DNA of 64,000 bases from contig NZ_JAILYH010000006.1 in the NCBI RefSeq assembly GCF_019793435.1, forward strand, positions 62,001-126,000, given 5' to 3'. Positions 45,302-54,695 of the stretch are shown one piece after another. Below the pieces are notes generated by a model. That model was not told the origin of the DNA, did no database searches, and saw only the letters and a list, made by a program, of their open reading frames with translations. The translations under genes were made by a program, and so were the position numbers. The stretch is from Rhizobium redzepovicii. Lineage in GTDB: Bacteria > Pseudomonadota > Alphaproteobacteria > Rhizobiales > Rhizobiaceae. Position 1 is the stretch's first letter; each line of letters begins with the position of its first letter.

Positions 45302-46660
45302 TTATTTCGCGTTCAAAAACTCGCCAACCTCAAGCAGGCTGAACTCGTTATTGTCAGCCTTGTCGACGGTGCGGCCGGCCGAGAAGGGCAGGTTATTGTC
45401 GTTGCCGATGATGATGTGGGTGGCGTCGACACGGTCGACGTTTTCGATCGTCACGAACGGCATGTCGTAAACGCCGTCCTTGGCTCCGGCCTTCTTCTTG
45501 TTGTCGGGATCCTGGATATTCAACAGGTCGATATAACCGATCTTGCGGACGGCCTTGCCGGCATTGGCGTCGTTGAACTCGATCTTGTAGACGCGCTTCA
45601 GTTCGGCCGGGGCCTCGAAGCAATCCGGCTTCGGCTGCTTCGGATCGGCGCAGGCCTTGTCCTTGGTGCCGGCGCCGCTGTCGCGCTCGATGACGAGAGC
45701 GGTGGTGTCGTCAAGCATGTTGAAGTCGCCGATCGAGACACCCTTGTCCTCGAACAGATAGAGCCAGCTGCGGCCGGTCCACTTCTTGGCGGCGACGTCG
45801 AACTCGATGATGCGGACGGCGGTGTGGCCGTCGGCCGATTCCATCTGGCCGTCATCCTTGTAGATGGCGCCTTCGAGCAGGCCGTAGAGCTTGGTGCCGT
45901 CCTTCGACATGGCGAGGCCTTCGAAGCCGCCGGAGCGCTTCAGATTGAAGACCGGCATCTTCGCGGTCGGATTGCCCGGAAGCTGAATCAGCGGATTGTC
46001 GGGCGAAAGCACCGGCTTGCCATCGAGCGTCGTCGGGAAGACGTCCGTCAGGCGGCCTTCGTTATCGACCTTCAGGATGTAGGGACCGAATTCGTCGCCG
46101 AGCCAGAAACCGTCGGCAACCGGCTGGATCGATTCGATGTCGAAATCGGCGCCGGTGAGGTAACGCGTATCGGTGCCTTCCAGCACGACTGGGAAGGGGG
46201 CGATCTTGTTCGGATCGGAGAGGAAGAGGTTCTTGACGACTTCGGCCTTGTTGGCTGCCCAGTCGAACTTCATCTGGTGCAGGAAGAGCATGGAGTCGGA
46301 GGAATTGGCCTTCGAGCCGAAGCCGTTGTCCGTCAGCGTCCAGAAGGTGCCGTCGGCCATCGTCTTGATGCCGGAGAAGCCCTGGATCGCCTGACCGTCG
46401 AAGGGGAGCCTCAGGTCGGTGACGCGGGCACCGTCCTTGCCGGGCACCGTTCCGAGCGCTTCGGTGCGCTTGCGGTCCGCCGTCGTGAACTTGCCGGAAT
46501 GTTTCAGGAATTCAGGGGCATCGGCCGGAGCCGGAACCATGGTGTTGGCAGGCAGGATCGCCTGGCCGGCGAGCTTGGCCGGAAACTGCTGCTGGTCGGC
46601 CGAAGCGGAGCCGGTCATCAGGATGAAAAGCGATACGGAAGCAAAAAGGACGTTCTTCAT
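45302..46660 (-). CDS. Secreted phytase-like esterase family protein
   Basis: 452 residues. The signal peptide MKNVLFASVSLFILMTGSAS is cleaved before ADQQQ. The rest is a propeller-like domain of the 'esterase-like activity of phytase' family: GFSGIKTMADGTFWTLTDNGF, GFWLGDEFGPYILKVDNEG, FEGLAMSKDGTKLYGLLEG and FVTIENVDRVDATHIIIGNDNNLPFS. An acidic C-terminal cluster may bind calcium. Activity on phytate is family inference; phosphodiesterase or another phosphate ester target is possible. It follows ppk/ppx convergently, and both concern phosphate, though a regulatory link is not shown (no clear Pho box seen). Confidence 0.85.
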   Translation of the reverse strand: MKNVLFASVSLFILMTGSASADQQQFPAKLAGQAILPANTMVPAPADAPEFLKHSGKFTTADRKRTEALGTVPGKDGARVTDLRLPFDGQAIQGFSGIKTMADGTFWTLTDNGFGSKANSSDSMLFLHQMKFDWAANKAEVVKNLFLSDPNKIAPFPVVLEGTDTRYLTGADFDIESIQPVADGFWLGDEFGPYILKVDNEGRLTDVFPTTLDGKPVLSPDNPLIQLPGNPTAKMPVFNLKRSGGFEGLAMSKDGTKLYGLLEGAIYKDDGQMESADGHTAVRIIEFDVAAKKWTGRSWLYLFEDKGVSIGDFNMLDDTTALVIERDSGAGTKDKACADPKQPKPDCFEAPAELKRVYKIEFNDANAGKAVRKIGYIDLLNIQDPDNKKKAGAKDGVYDMPFVTIENVDRVDATHIIIGNDNNLPFSAGRTVDKADNNEFSLLEVGEFLNAK

Positions 46661-46766
46661 AATATCCCCATGGAACGGATGCGAATGGCATCCGCTTTGC
46701 AGGGCTTCCGTGTCAGCGAATTGACGGTTGGGTGAAGCTTTGGTGACGCGGGTTAAAAGCGTTTGC

Positions 46767-47861
46767 TCAGCCGTGCAGAATGACGGCAGGTGTGTTCAGC
46801 ACGGTGACGGCGCGCGAGGAAAGCGCCATGACGCCGAGCGCCTGGCCGCGCCCCTTGACGGCATGGGTGCCGAGATCCTCGCAGGAAATATCGTCGGGAA
46901 ATTTCATGCGCCGCGCAAGTTCGGCCGAAATCAGCACTGGCCGGTTCAGGCTGCGGCAGAGCGTTTCCAGGCGGGCGGTGGTGTTCACCGTGTCGCCGAA
47001 ATAGCTGATCTTGTGATGATCGACGCCAATTTCGGCGGTGATGATCTCGCCGCCGTGAAGGGCGGCGCGCAGCTTCGGCACCTGTCCGTAGCTTCTCCGC
47101 CAGCCGGCGGCGTTGGCTTCGATATCGGCGAGAATGTCGAAGATGCAGCGCACGCAGCGCGCGCCCTTGATGCCGCGGGCAAGCGGCCAGGTGATGATTG
47201 CCGCATCGCCGACATAGTCGTTGATCATGCCCTTATGGCGCCTGACTGGCTCGGCGAAGGTGGCAAACAGCGAGCTCAGCAATTGCTGGGCGCGGAGGTC
47301 GCCGTGCTTTTCGGCAAAAGCCGTCGAGTCGACCAGATCGATGAACAGGAAGACACGCTCTTCCCTGACCGGATTGCGGTAGCGGCTGACGAGCATGCTG
47401 ACGAATACCTCGCGGCCGAGCAGTTCCCGCACGCGCAGGATGAAGATCAGCGCCGAGCAGACGGCAAGCGCATAGAGGAAGACCTCGTAGGGCATGATGA
47501 CGAGATCGAGGAACGACGTTGGCTTCACCATGCCGAGCGATGAGAGCAGCAGAGCGGCACAGGCAAAGCCGATGCTCATCAGGATTTCGTAGATCACCAG
47601 CTCGCTGATGATGAAAGCGAAGGTCGGCAGCTTCTGAATACGTCTGTACAGCGTGCGGAACAGCGCCTTGCGCTCGAAGGCGATGATCGGCATGCCGATG
47701 AACAGCGCGAAGATCGCGCCGACAACGGGCGTCTGGTTGGAGTAGAACATCAGATCATAGACCACGCCGCTGGCAGCCAGAACCATCGTGATCAGGATCC
47801 AGTTCTGCGTCGGAGATATTTCCCGCATGCCGCCTCTTCGCCGTGATTTGCCGTCAGCCAT
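46767..47861 (-). CDS. Membrane-bound class III adenylate/guanylate cyclase
   Basis: 364 residues. The first about 150 residues hold about four to five membrane helices. The cyclase homology domain (about 165-345) has both metal aspartates (VFLFIDLVDSTAFAEKHGD and YVGDAAIITW) and the transition-state Asn and Arg in FGDTVNTTARLE. The position that holds the purine-contacting Lys in canonical enzymes (three before the GD) is Asp in INDYVGD, and the partner position is Ser. Nucleotide choice is thus unclear. Start ATG 47861; the ATG at 47828 has a better GAGG site and is an alternative. Confidence 0.86.
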   Translation of the reverse strand: MADGKSRRRGGMREISPTQNWILITMVLAASGVVYDLMFYSNQTPVVGAIFALFIGMPIIAFERKALFRTLYRRIQKLPTFAFIISELVIYEILMSIGFACAALLLSSLGMVKPTSFLDLVIMPYEVFLYALAVCSALIFILRVRELLGREVFVSMLVSRYRNPVREERVFLFIDLVDSTAFAEKHGDLRAQQLLSSLFATFAEPVRRHKGMINDYVGDAAIITWPLARGIKGARCVRCIFDILADIEANAAGWRRSYGQVPKLRAALHGGEIITAEIGVDHHKISYFGDTVNTTARLETLCRSLNRPVLISAELARRMKFPDDISCEDLGTHAVKGRGQALGVMALSSRAVTVLNTPAVILHG

Positions 47862-47949
47862 TGTTTCAGCTGGGAAAAAAGCGTCAAGCGAATTCGAATA
47901 TCGTCTTACAACGCCGCGCGGACGCGCAAAGGCGCCGAGGCACTTGAAC

Positions 47950-49095
47950 CTAGAGGCTGACCGTTTCGACCTTGCGGCCGACGAAGCGCAGAGCGATCTG
48001 ACCCTGGATCAGCTGCAGCGCCGGCTCGCCGAAAAGATCGCGCCGCCAGCCGTTGAGGGCCGCGACTTCGGCCTTCTCGCCCTCGGCGGCGATCCTGTCG
48101 AGATCTTCGCTGTTGGCGATCACCTTCGGCGCCACGCCGTGCTTTTCCGAAATCAGCTTCAAGAGTACCTTTAGCAATTCGACGGCAGCAGCGGCCCCTT
48201 CGGGCGCCTGCGCCTGGCGCGGCACATGTGGCATATCGGCTTTCGGAAGAGCGAGTGCTGCGTTGACGGCCTCGATGACGGCGGCGCCGGAAGTCGAGCG
48301 CTCCCAGCCTTTGGGAATGGTGCGCAACCGGCCGAGCGCTTCGGTATCCTTGGGCTGCTGCTGGGCGATCTCGTAGATCGCATCATCCTTCAGCACCCGC
48401 GAACGCGGCACGTTGCGCGAACGCGCCTCGCGTTCGCGCCAGGCGGCGACAAATTTCAGGATCGCCAGCTCCTGCGGCTTGCGCAGGCGCATCTTCAGCC
48501 GCTGCCAGGCATCGTCAGGATGCAGATCGTAGGTTTCGCGCGCCTCGAGAATGTCCATTTCCTCGGAGAGCCAGGAGGTGCGGCCTTCGCGATCGAGTTC
48601 GGCCTTCAGCGACAGATAGACGTCGCGCAGGTGGGTGACGTCGGCCAGCGCATATTCCAGCTGCTTGTCGGAGAGCGGCCGGCGGCTCCAGTCGGTGAAG
48701 CGCGACGACTTGTCGATATGGATGTTCTTGATGCGGCTGACCAGCTGATCATAGGAGACGCTGTCGCCGAAACCGCAGACCATCGCGGCGACCTGCGTGT
48801 CGAAGATCGGATGCGGAATGAGATTGCCGCGATTGAAGATGATTTCGATGTCCTGGCGGGCCGCGTGAAAGACCTTCAGCACCTTCGTATCGGCCATCAG
48901 CTCGAAGAAGGGGGCAAGATCGATGCCCTTGGCCAGCGGATCGACGAGCACTTCGGTCGTCGGGCTTGCCATCTGGATCAGGCAAAGCTCCGGCCAGAAG
49001 GTCGTCTCGCGCAGGAATTCGGTGTCAATGGTGATGAAGTCGGACTTGGCCAGCTCTTTGCAGGCGGCCGCCAAATCGGCGGTGGTTTCGATCAT
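47950..49095 (-). CDS. rnd: Ribonuclease D
   Basis: 381 residues. A 3'-5' exoribonuclease of the DEDDy family, acting on tRNA and other stable RNA 3' ends. DFITIDTEFLRETTFWPELCLIQ has the first Asp/Glu pair (quoted as ITIDTEFLRE), VFHAARQDIEI the second, and EYALADVTHLRDVY the Tyr-Asp pair near residues 168-172. A C-terminal HRDC domain follows (about residues 210-290). The gene is 88 bases from the cyclase gene on the same strand. The multicopper oxidase upstream is 129 bases away and probably a separate unit. Confidence 0.94.
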   Translation of the reverse strand: MIETTADLAAACKELAKSDFITIDTEFLRETTFWPELCLIQMASPTTEVLVDPLAKGIDLAPFFELMADTKVLKVFHAARQDIEIIFNRGNLIPHPIFDTQVAAMVCGFGDSVSYDQLVSRIKNIHIDKSSRFTDWSRRPLSDKQLEYALADVTHLRDVYLSLKAELDREGRTSWLSEEMDILEARETYDLHPDDAWQRLKMRLRKPQELAILKFVAAWREREARSRNVPRSRVLKDDAIYEIAQQQPKDTEALGRLRTIPKGWERSTSGAAVIEAVNAALALPKADMPHVPRQAQAPEGAAAAVELLKVLLKLISEKHGVAPKVIANSEDLDRIAAEGEKAEVAALNGWRRDLFGEPALQLIQGQIALRFVGRKVETVSL

Positions 49096-49224
49096 ATCAT
49101 TTCATTCGCAAGGAAAAGGTCGGTTGAACCTTCCTTCTCCTTTCGCTTCGATATGTCAATACAACAGCATAAGCTTCGCGCATTGCTGGCTAAGAATAAC
49201 GTCCAAACTGCGGCACAGACTGCC

Positions 49225-50616
49225 TCAACTCACTCTGAGGTAGCTGGTCATTCCGGTCTTCTGGTGCTCGATGATATGGCAATGCAGCAGCCAGTCGCCG
49301 GGATTGTCGGCGACGAAGGCGAGCTGCACCTTCTCGTCCGGCTGGATGAGATAGGTATCGGAGACGAGCGGCATCACCTCCCGCGTCGAAGAGAAGATCA
49401 CCGTGAAGCTCATCCCGTGCAGATGGATCGGATGCGCATGCGGCGTGACATTTTCCAGATTGAAGACATAGCTCCGGCCGAGCTTCAATTCCGCCAGCGG
49501 CGCCGTCGGATCCGGCGTGTCGCCCGGCCACGGCACCTTGTTGATCGCCCAGAAACTATAGCCGAGCGTGCCGCAAATGCTCTCAGTGGCGGTATTCTCG
49601 GCGGTGGCGCTCAGCACCAAGGGGATCTGCTCGGCAGTGGAAAGATCGGCCTTCGCCACCGGATTTTCGGCAAGCGGCCCGAGATCACCGACCTCACGCT
49701 TCAGCGACGGCCCGGTGGCACGCAGGCTGGCGATCGTCTTCGGTGTCGTGCCGCGGATATCCTCGAGCGTCGCGACAGCGCCTTCTCTATCCGGCATGCG
49801 CACGGCAAGATCGAGCCGCTGGCCCGGACCGATCTGCAGCAGGTCGAGGGGAAAACGCTTCGGCACCGGATTGCCGTCGATGGCGATGACGGTCGTATCG
49901 GCGCCTTCAACCTTCAGCGAGAAGATCCGCGTCACGTCGGTGACCGCGATGCGCAGCCGCACCAGCCCGCCGGCCGGCGCGTCATATTGCGGCTCCCGAT
50001 GCCAGTTGGCGGTGCGCACTGTGCCGTAGGTGCCCGACTTCGCGGCGTCACGCGGCCGGAAAGGGGCGATGAACTGTCCGTCGCCGCCGAGCCGCCAGTC
50101 GCGCAGGTTCAGGACAACCTCTGCATCGAATTCAGGGTCGGCCGGATCTTCGACGACGAGGACCCCGGTCATGCCGTGCCCCATCTGCGTCAGCGTATTG
50201 CAATGCGGATGATACCAGAAGGTGCCGGCATCCGGCGGCGTGAAGGCATAGTCGAAGCTGTCGCCGGTATAGACATAGGGCTGCGTCATGAAGGGCACGC
50301 CGTCCATGCGGTTATCGATGCGAAGCCCATGCCAGTGGATCGTCGTCGGCTCGTCGAGCCCGTTTTTCAGCCGCGCCGCATAGGGGCGTCCCTTCGTCAT
50401 CCTGAGAACCGGCGGCATGCCGTCATGGCCCCAGCTCATGATCTCCCGGGTCGGTCCGATCTCGGTCAGCATCGCCTCGGTCTTGACAGCCGTCAGCAAC
50501 TGCGGCTCGGGAGCCGCCTCGGCAGGCCCGAATTTGCCGGCAATGCCGAGGCCGACGCCATAGGCGCCCGCCACGACGGATGCCTTGAGAAGATTGCGAC
50601 GGGTCAGGAGGGGCAT
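49225..50616 (-). CDS. Tat-exported multicopper oxidase
   Basis: 463 residues. The Tat signal TRRNLLKASVVAGAYGVGLGI is at the N-terminus, so export is as a folded cofactor protein. Three cupredoxin domains carry the copper ligands: HWHGLRIDN, FWYHPHCN, and the C-terminal pair HAHPIHLHGMSF and HCHIIEHQKTGM. The latter holds the type 1 copper Cys-His. Resembles CueO/CopA-type oxidases and small laccase-like enzymes; without a Met-rich insert, a Cu(I) oxidase role is uncertain. It is divergent from aspS with a gap of 255 bases. Confidence 0.93.
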   Translation of the reverse strand: MPLLTRRNLLKASVVAGAYGVGLGIAGKFGPAEAAPEPQLLTAVKTEAMLTEIGPTREIMSWGHDGMPPVLRMTKGRPYAARLKNGLDEPTTIHWHGLRIDNRMDGVPFMTQPYVYTGDSFDYAFTPPDAGTFWYHPHCNTLTQMGHGMTGVLVVEDPADPEFDAEVVLNLRDWRLGGDGQFIAPFRPRDAAKSGTYGTVRTANWHREPQYDAPAGGLVRLRIAVTDVTRIFSLKVEGADTTVIAIDGNPVPKRFPLDLLQIGPGQRLDLAVRMPDREGAVATLEDIRGTTPKTIASLRATGPSLKREVGDLGPLAENPVAKADLSTAEQIPLVLSATAENTATESICGTLGYSFWAINKVPWPGDTPDPTAPLAELKLGRSYVFNLENVTPHAHPIHLHGMSFTVIFSSTREVMPLVSDTYLIQPDEKVQLAFVADNPGDWLLHCHIIEHQKTGMTSYLRVS

Positions 50617-50871
50617 GCGGGCGCTCCACAGTGAGAATGCCGATCCTTTTAAAGTTGACCAGCTTCTTCATCAATACGCGAAGCGCGGCCAAACTGCCGC
50701 AGCATACGGGCCGCTGCGTTGCCACAAACGCGTGCCAAACGCGTGGGCGGCACGCGCCAAGCCTTGACAAATCGGAGCGTCCATGCGCTTTTCCGCCCGA
50801 TTTTCTTGTCGGCGCTTGAGGGTCTTTGAACCCTTGCTGCCGTCTTAAGCCACATTCCAGGATTTGAGATC

Positions 50872-52662
50872 ATGCATCGCTATCGCAGCCACACATGCGC
50901 CGCCCTCCGCAAGACGGATGTCGGCTCGACCGTCCGTATCTCCGGCTGGGTCCATCGCGTCCGCGACCATGGCGGCGTTCTCTTCATCGACCTTCGCGAC
51001 CATTATGGCATCACCCAGGTCGTCGCCGATCCGGACAGCCCGGCCTTCAAGATGGCCGAGACCGTGCGCGGCGAATGGGTCATCCGCATCGACGGCCTCG
51101 TCAAGGCCCGCACCGAAGATACCGTCAACAAGGCGATGGCGACCGGCGAAATCGAGCTCTACGCCCAGGAGATCGAAGTGCTCTCCGCTGCCAAGGAATT
51201 GCCGCTTCCGGTGTTCGGCGAGCCGGACTATCCGGAAGACGTCCGCCTCAAATACCGCTTCCTCGATCTCCGCCGCGAAACGCTGCATAAGAACATTGTC
51301 AAGCGCACCCAGGTGATCTCGGCCATGCGCCGCGAAATGGGCAATGTCGGCTTCACCGAATATACGACTCCGATCCTGACGGCCTCCTCGCCGGAAGGCG
51401 CGCGCGACTTCCTCGTGCCGTCGCGCATCCATCCCGGCACATTCTACGCGCTGCCGCAGGCGCCGCAGCAGTACAAGCAACTGCTGATGGTCGCCGGCTT
51501 CGACCGCTACTTCCAGATCGCGCCGTGCTTCCGCGATGAAGACCCGCGCGCCGACCGCCTGCCGGGTGAATTCTACCAGCTCGACCTCGAAATGAGCTTC
51601 GTCACCCAGGAGGACGTCTGGAACACGATGGGCCCGCTGATGACAAGCGTGTTCGAGGAGTTCGCCGAAGGCAAGCCGGTCACCAAGGAGTGGCCGCGCA
51701 TCCCCTATGACGAAGCGATCCGCAAATATGGTTCGGACAAGCCGGACCTGCGCAACCCGATCGTCATGGAAGCGGTGACCGAGCATTTCGCCGGTTCCGG
51801 CTTCAAGGTCTTCGCCGGTATGATCGCCTCGAACCCAAAGGTCCAGATCTGGGCGATCCCGGCCAAGACCGGTGGCTCGCGCGCCTTCTGCGATCGCATG
51901 AATGCCTGGGCACAGAGCCAGGGCCAGCCGGGCCTCGGCTATATTTTCTGGCGCAGTGAAAACGACAAGCTCGAAGGTGCCGGCCCGCTTGCCAAGAACA
52001 TCGGCGAGGAGCGCACCGATGCGATCCGCACCCAGCTTGGTCTCGGCGATGGTGACGCCTGCTTCTTCGTCGCCGGCGAACCGGAAAAGTTCTACAAGTT
52101 TGCCGGCGAGGCGCGCACCAAGGCCGGCGAGGAACTGAACCTCGTTGACCGCGACCGCTTCGAACTGTGCTGGATCGTCGATTTCCCCTTCTTCGAATGG
52201 AGCGAGGAAGACAAGAAAGTCGACTTCGCCCACAACCCGTTCTCGATGCCGCAGGGCGGCCTGGACGCGTTGCAGAACCAGGATCCGTTGACGATCAAGG
52301 CTTTCCAGTATGACGCCGTCTGCAACGGCTTCGAAATCGCCTCGGGCTCGATCCGCAACCAGTCGCCGGAAACCATGGTCGCCGCCTTCGAGAAGGTCGG
52401 TCTCAGCCAGCAGGATGTCGAGGATCGCTTCGGCGGCCTATACCGCGCCTTCCAGTACGGCGCGCCGCCGCACGGTGGTGCCGCTTTCGGTATCGACCGC
52501 ATCGTCATGCTGCTCGTCGGCGCCAAAAACCTGCGCGAAATCTCGCTGTTCCCGATGAACCAGCAGGCCCAGGATCTGCTGATGGGCGCCCCGAGCCCGG
52601 CAACCCCGACGCAGCTGCGCGAGCTTTCGATCCGGCCGATCCCGCCGGTCAAGAAGGACTGA
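50872..52662 (+). CDS. aspS: Aspartyl-tRNA synthetase
   Basis: 596 residues, class II synthetase of bacterial type. The N-terminal OB-fold includes [15 protein letters not shown]. Class II motifs: motif 1 around RFLDLRRE, motif 2 [21 protein letters not shown] (quoted as [13 protein letters not shown]), and motif 3 [11 protein letters not shown]. The bacterial GAD insertion lies near residues 285-410. In alphaproteobacteria AspRS is often non-discriminating and works with GatCAB; I cannot test that from sequence alone. A terminator follows at 52685. Confidence 0.97.
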   Translation: MHRYRSHTCAALRKTDVGSTVRISGWVHRVRDHGGVLFIDLRDHYGITQVVADPDSPAFKMAETVRGEWVIRIDGLVKARTEDTVNKAMATGEIELYAQEIEVLSAAKELPLPVFGEPDYPEDVRLKYRFLDLRRETLHKNIVKRTQVISAMRREMGNVGFTEYTTPILTASSPEGARDFLVPSRIHPGTFYALPQAPQQYKQLLMVAGFDRYFQIAPCFRDEDPRADRLPGEFYQLDLEMSFVTQEDVWNTMGPLMTSVFEEFAEGKPVTKEWPRIPYDEAIRKYGSDKPDLRNPIVMEAVTEHFAGSGFKVFAGMIASNPKVQIWAIPAKTGGSRAFCDRMNAWAQSQGQPGLGYIFWRSENDKLEGAGPLAKNIGEERTDAIRTQLGLGDGDACFFVAGEPEKFYKFAGEARTKAGEELNLVDRDRFELCWIVDFPFFEWSEEDKKVDFAHNPFSMPQGGLDALQNQDPLTIKAFQYDAVCNGFEIASGSIRNQSPETMVAAFEKVGLSQQDVEDRFGGLYRAFQYGAPPHGGAAFGIDRIVMLLVGAKNLREISLFPMNQQAQDLLMGAPSPATPTQLRELSIRPIPPVKKD

Positions 52663-52684
52663 GGATCGTCCGATCCCGAATGTG

Positions 52685-52722
52685 AAAGGCCCGGCGACCG
52701 TTCAGGTGTCGTCGGGCTTTTT
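52685..52722 (+). terminator. Rho-independent terminator after aspS
   Basis: AAAGGCCCGGCGAC and GTCGTCGGGCTTTTT form a stem (with one wobble) around a loop, ending in a T-run at 52718-52722. It also faces the convergent hydrolase gene ending at 52731. Confidence 0.88.
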
Positions 52723-52730
52723 GCTGTCGC

Positions 52731-53900
52731 TCACAAGGCCGCGTAGATCGCCTCGCGCAGATCGACCGTGAACTTGCCCCACATGCCCTCCAGCGTCGTG
52801 TTCGTCAGCGCAACGACGGTCACTCCGTTGACCGGATCGATGAACCAGCTGTGGCCGTAGACGCCGCCCCATTTCACCGTGCCTCTGGGGAAGGGGACGC
52901 CTGCCTCGGCCGGATCGGTGATGACGGACCAGCCGAAGCCGAAGCCCGAGCCGGGTTCATACCGCTGGCGGTGCCCGCCGGACTGGTCGGTCATCATCAT
53001 CGCAACGGTGTCGCTCGAGAGCAGCGGTGCACCGCCCCTGCGGATGGTTTCAAGTACGGCCAGAACGTCATCAGCCGTTCCCGCCATGCCGGCGCCGCCC
53101 GAATGATAGGAGGCGGGATCGAAGATGCGGTCTGGGGCGAAGCGGATCGGACCCATCAGCGACATCACCAGCGCATTTTCGCCCATCAGCGCCGGTTCGG
53201 GTGAAGCGTTCATATAGGCGGCGGCGAGCCGGCTGCGGTCACGAACCGAAAACGCCGTGTCGGCAAGCCCGAGTGGTCTTGTCACCAGTTCGGCGACGGC
53301 CTCAGCCAACGGCACGCCGGTTTCCGCCTCGATGACGCCGCCGATAACATCCATAGCAAGGGAATATTGCCAGTCGCTGCCCGGTGCGAAACGCAAGGGC
53401 ACACTGGCGATCCGCCTGAGATTCTCAGTGAGCGCCAGTCCCGGCTGGTCGAGCCCGTCGGAAATGCCGGCGCGGATGTAGGGACCGTCGTCCTCTTCTG
53501 AGAAGCTGTAGCCGAGGCCTGATGTATGGGTCAGCAGGTGGCGGATACGAATGGTCGCCTCGCTGCCGTCGGGCAGCTTTGGTCGGAATTCCGGCAGCCA
53601 TCTGGTCGCCGCGTCGCCAAGGTCGATTCTCGCCTGCTCGACGAGCCGCATCGCGGCGATGGTGACGATGGGCTTGGTGATAGAGGCAAGCCTGAAGATC
53701 GTATTCTCGCGCATTGCCAGGCCGTTTTCGCGGTCGGCGAGGCCTGCTGCTCGGCGGTGGATGATTTCTCCGTCGCGGGCGACGAGCACGACCGCTCCGA
53801 CCAGGCGCCTGTCGTCAAGCGCATCTGCAATTGCCGCGTCGACGCCCGCGGAAAGCAGGGAATTCTTGTTGGCACGTGTCGTTTCGAGGGGAAGACTCAT
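52731..53900 (-). CDS. Beta-lactamase-fold serine hydrolase (class C-like / esterase)
   Basis: 389 residues, no signal peptide visible. The catalytic S-x-x-K is RLASITKPIVT near residue 72, the Tyr is in QYSLAMDVIGG, and the third motif is a variant GHSWFIDP (in place of K-T-G). Such family VIII esterase/penicillin-binding-like proteins often hydrolyse esters and only weakly beta-lactams; being cytoplasmic, drug resistance is unlikely. It is divergent from a TetR gene with a 93-base gap, so regulation by it is plausible. Confidence 0.87.
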   Translation of the reverse strand: MSLPLETTRANKNSLLSAGVDAAIADALDDRRLVGAVVLVARDGEIIHRRAAGLADRENGLAMRENTIFRLASITKPIVTIAAMRLVEQARIDLGDAATRWLPEFRPKLPDGSEATIRIRHLLTHTSGLGYSFSEEDDGPYIRAGISDGLDQPGLALTENLRRIASVPLRFAPGSDWQYSLAMDVIGGVIEAETGVPLAEAVAELVTRPLGLADTAFSVRDRSRLAAAYMNASPEPALMGENALVMSLMGPIRFAPDRIFDPASYHSGGAGMAGTADDVLAVLETIRRGGAPLLSSDTVAMMMTDQSGGHRQRYEPGSGFGFGWSVITDPAEAGVPFPRGTVKWGGVYGHSWFIDPVNGVTVVALTNTTLEGMWGKFTVDLREAIYAAL

Positions 53901-53920
53901 CAGATCAAACCTTCTATAAT

Positions 53921-53978
53921 CACAATGACCATTCCTGAATTAGATGGATCAGGCGGAATATCTAGAGTGATCGTTGTG
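53921..53978. promoter_or_regulatory. Candidate operator between hydrolase and TetR genes
   Basis: CACAATGACCATTC at 53921-53934 and GAGTGATCGTTGTG at 53965-53978 are inverted copies with three mismatches, all of the transition type, in the 93-base divergent gap. The spacing (30 bases) is long for one TetR dimer, so two half-operators are also possible. Imperfect symmetry; weak evidence. Confidence 0.35.
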
Positions 53979-53993
53979 AAAAATAGTCCAGAG

Positions 53994-54608
53994 ATGAAAA
54001 ATCTTTCGGCGCGCCGCCGCGGCCGCCCGCCCGCCTTCGATCGCGAGACGGTTCTCGCGGCCGCCCGCGAGACCTTCTGGGCGCATGGATACGAAGGCGC
54101 CTCGATCGCCGATCTCACGACCGCCATGGGCATTACGCCGCAAAGCCTCTATGCCGCCTTTCGCTCGAAGGCCGATCTCTACCGCGCGGCGTTGGAGCAA
54201 TATAGAGCGCTGGGCGCCGGTACCTTTTCCGCGCTCGGCGAGCCGATCGACACCGTCTCTGCCTTCGAACGGATATTGCAGGGGTCGGCGGCGATATTTT
54301 CGGCACCGGAACATCCGAAAGGCTGCATGATTTCGACGGCTGCGTTGAATTGCGCCAGCGAGAACGACATGATCGCCGACCATGTCGCGGCGCTGCGCCG
54401 TCGGTCGCTGGATACTTTTGCGGCAAGGATCGAGCGTGGTATCCGCGAGGGCGATATAAGCGCGGAGACGAATCCGCGTGCGTTGGCGCGATTCCTCGGC
54501 GCTATCGTGCAGGGCATGTCCGTGCAGGCAAGGGACGGCGCATCGCTCGAGGAGTTGCTCGATATCGCAAGCCTCGCCATCTCAGAACTCGCCCGACACC
54601 GCGTTTGA
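53994..54608 (+). CDS. TetR/AcrR family transcriptional regulator
   Basis: 204 residues from the ATG at 53994; a GTG at 53976 is possible. After a basic start (LSARRRGRPPAFDRE) the helix-turn-helix is FWAHGYEGASIADLTTAMGIT then PQSLYAAFRSKADLY (about residues 28-65). The C-terminal domain is helical and of TetR_C type found with short-chain or thioesterase-type targets (APEHPKGCMISTAALNC has two cysteines that could respond to oxidants). It probably represses the divergent hydrolase gene and itself. Confidence 0.9.
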   Translation: MKNLSARRRGRPPAFDRETVLAAARETFWAHGYEGASIADLTTAMGITPQSLYAAFRSKADLYRAALEQYRALGAGTFSALGEPIDTVSAFERILQGSAAIFSAPEHPKGCMISTAALNCASENDMIADHVAALRRRSLDTFAARIERGIREGDISAETNPRALARFLGAIVQGMSVQARDGASLEELLDIASLAISELARHRV

Positions 54609-54613
54609 ATCGA

Positions 54614-54676
54614 AAAGGCCCGGCAATCCGTGACTGACACCGACTATTGGAGTCAGTCACACATTGCTGGGCCTTT
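54614..54676. terminator. Long two-tier hairpin between TetR and the convergent secreted-protein gene
   Basis: Outer arms AAAGGCCCGGCAAT (54614-54627) and ATTGCTGGGCCTTT (54663-54676) pair with one wobble; inner arms GTGACTGAC (54630-54638) and GTCAGTCAC (54652-54660) pair perfectly. Flanking A- and T-runs make it a bidirectional terminator. Confidence 0.85.
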
Positions 54677-54695
54677 CACCGCAAGAGTAAAGCGA

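Noticed and set aside
52731..53900. A beta-lactam resistance gene
   Set aside because: There is no signal peptide and the third motif is altered, so an esterase-like role fits better.
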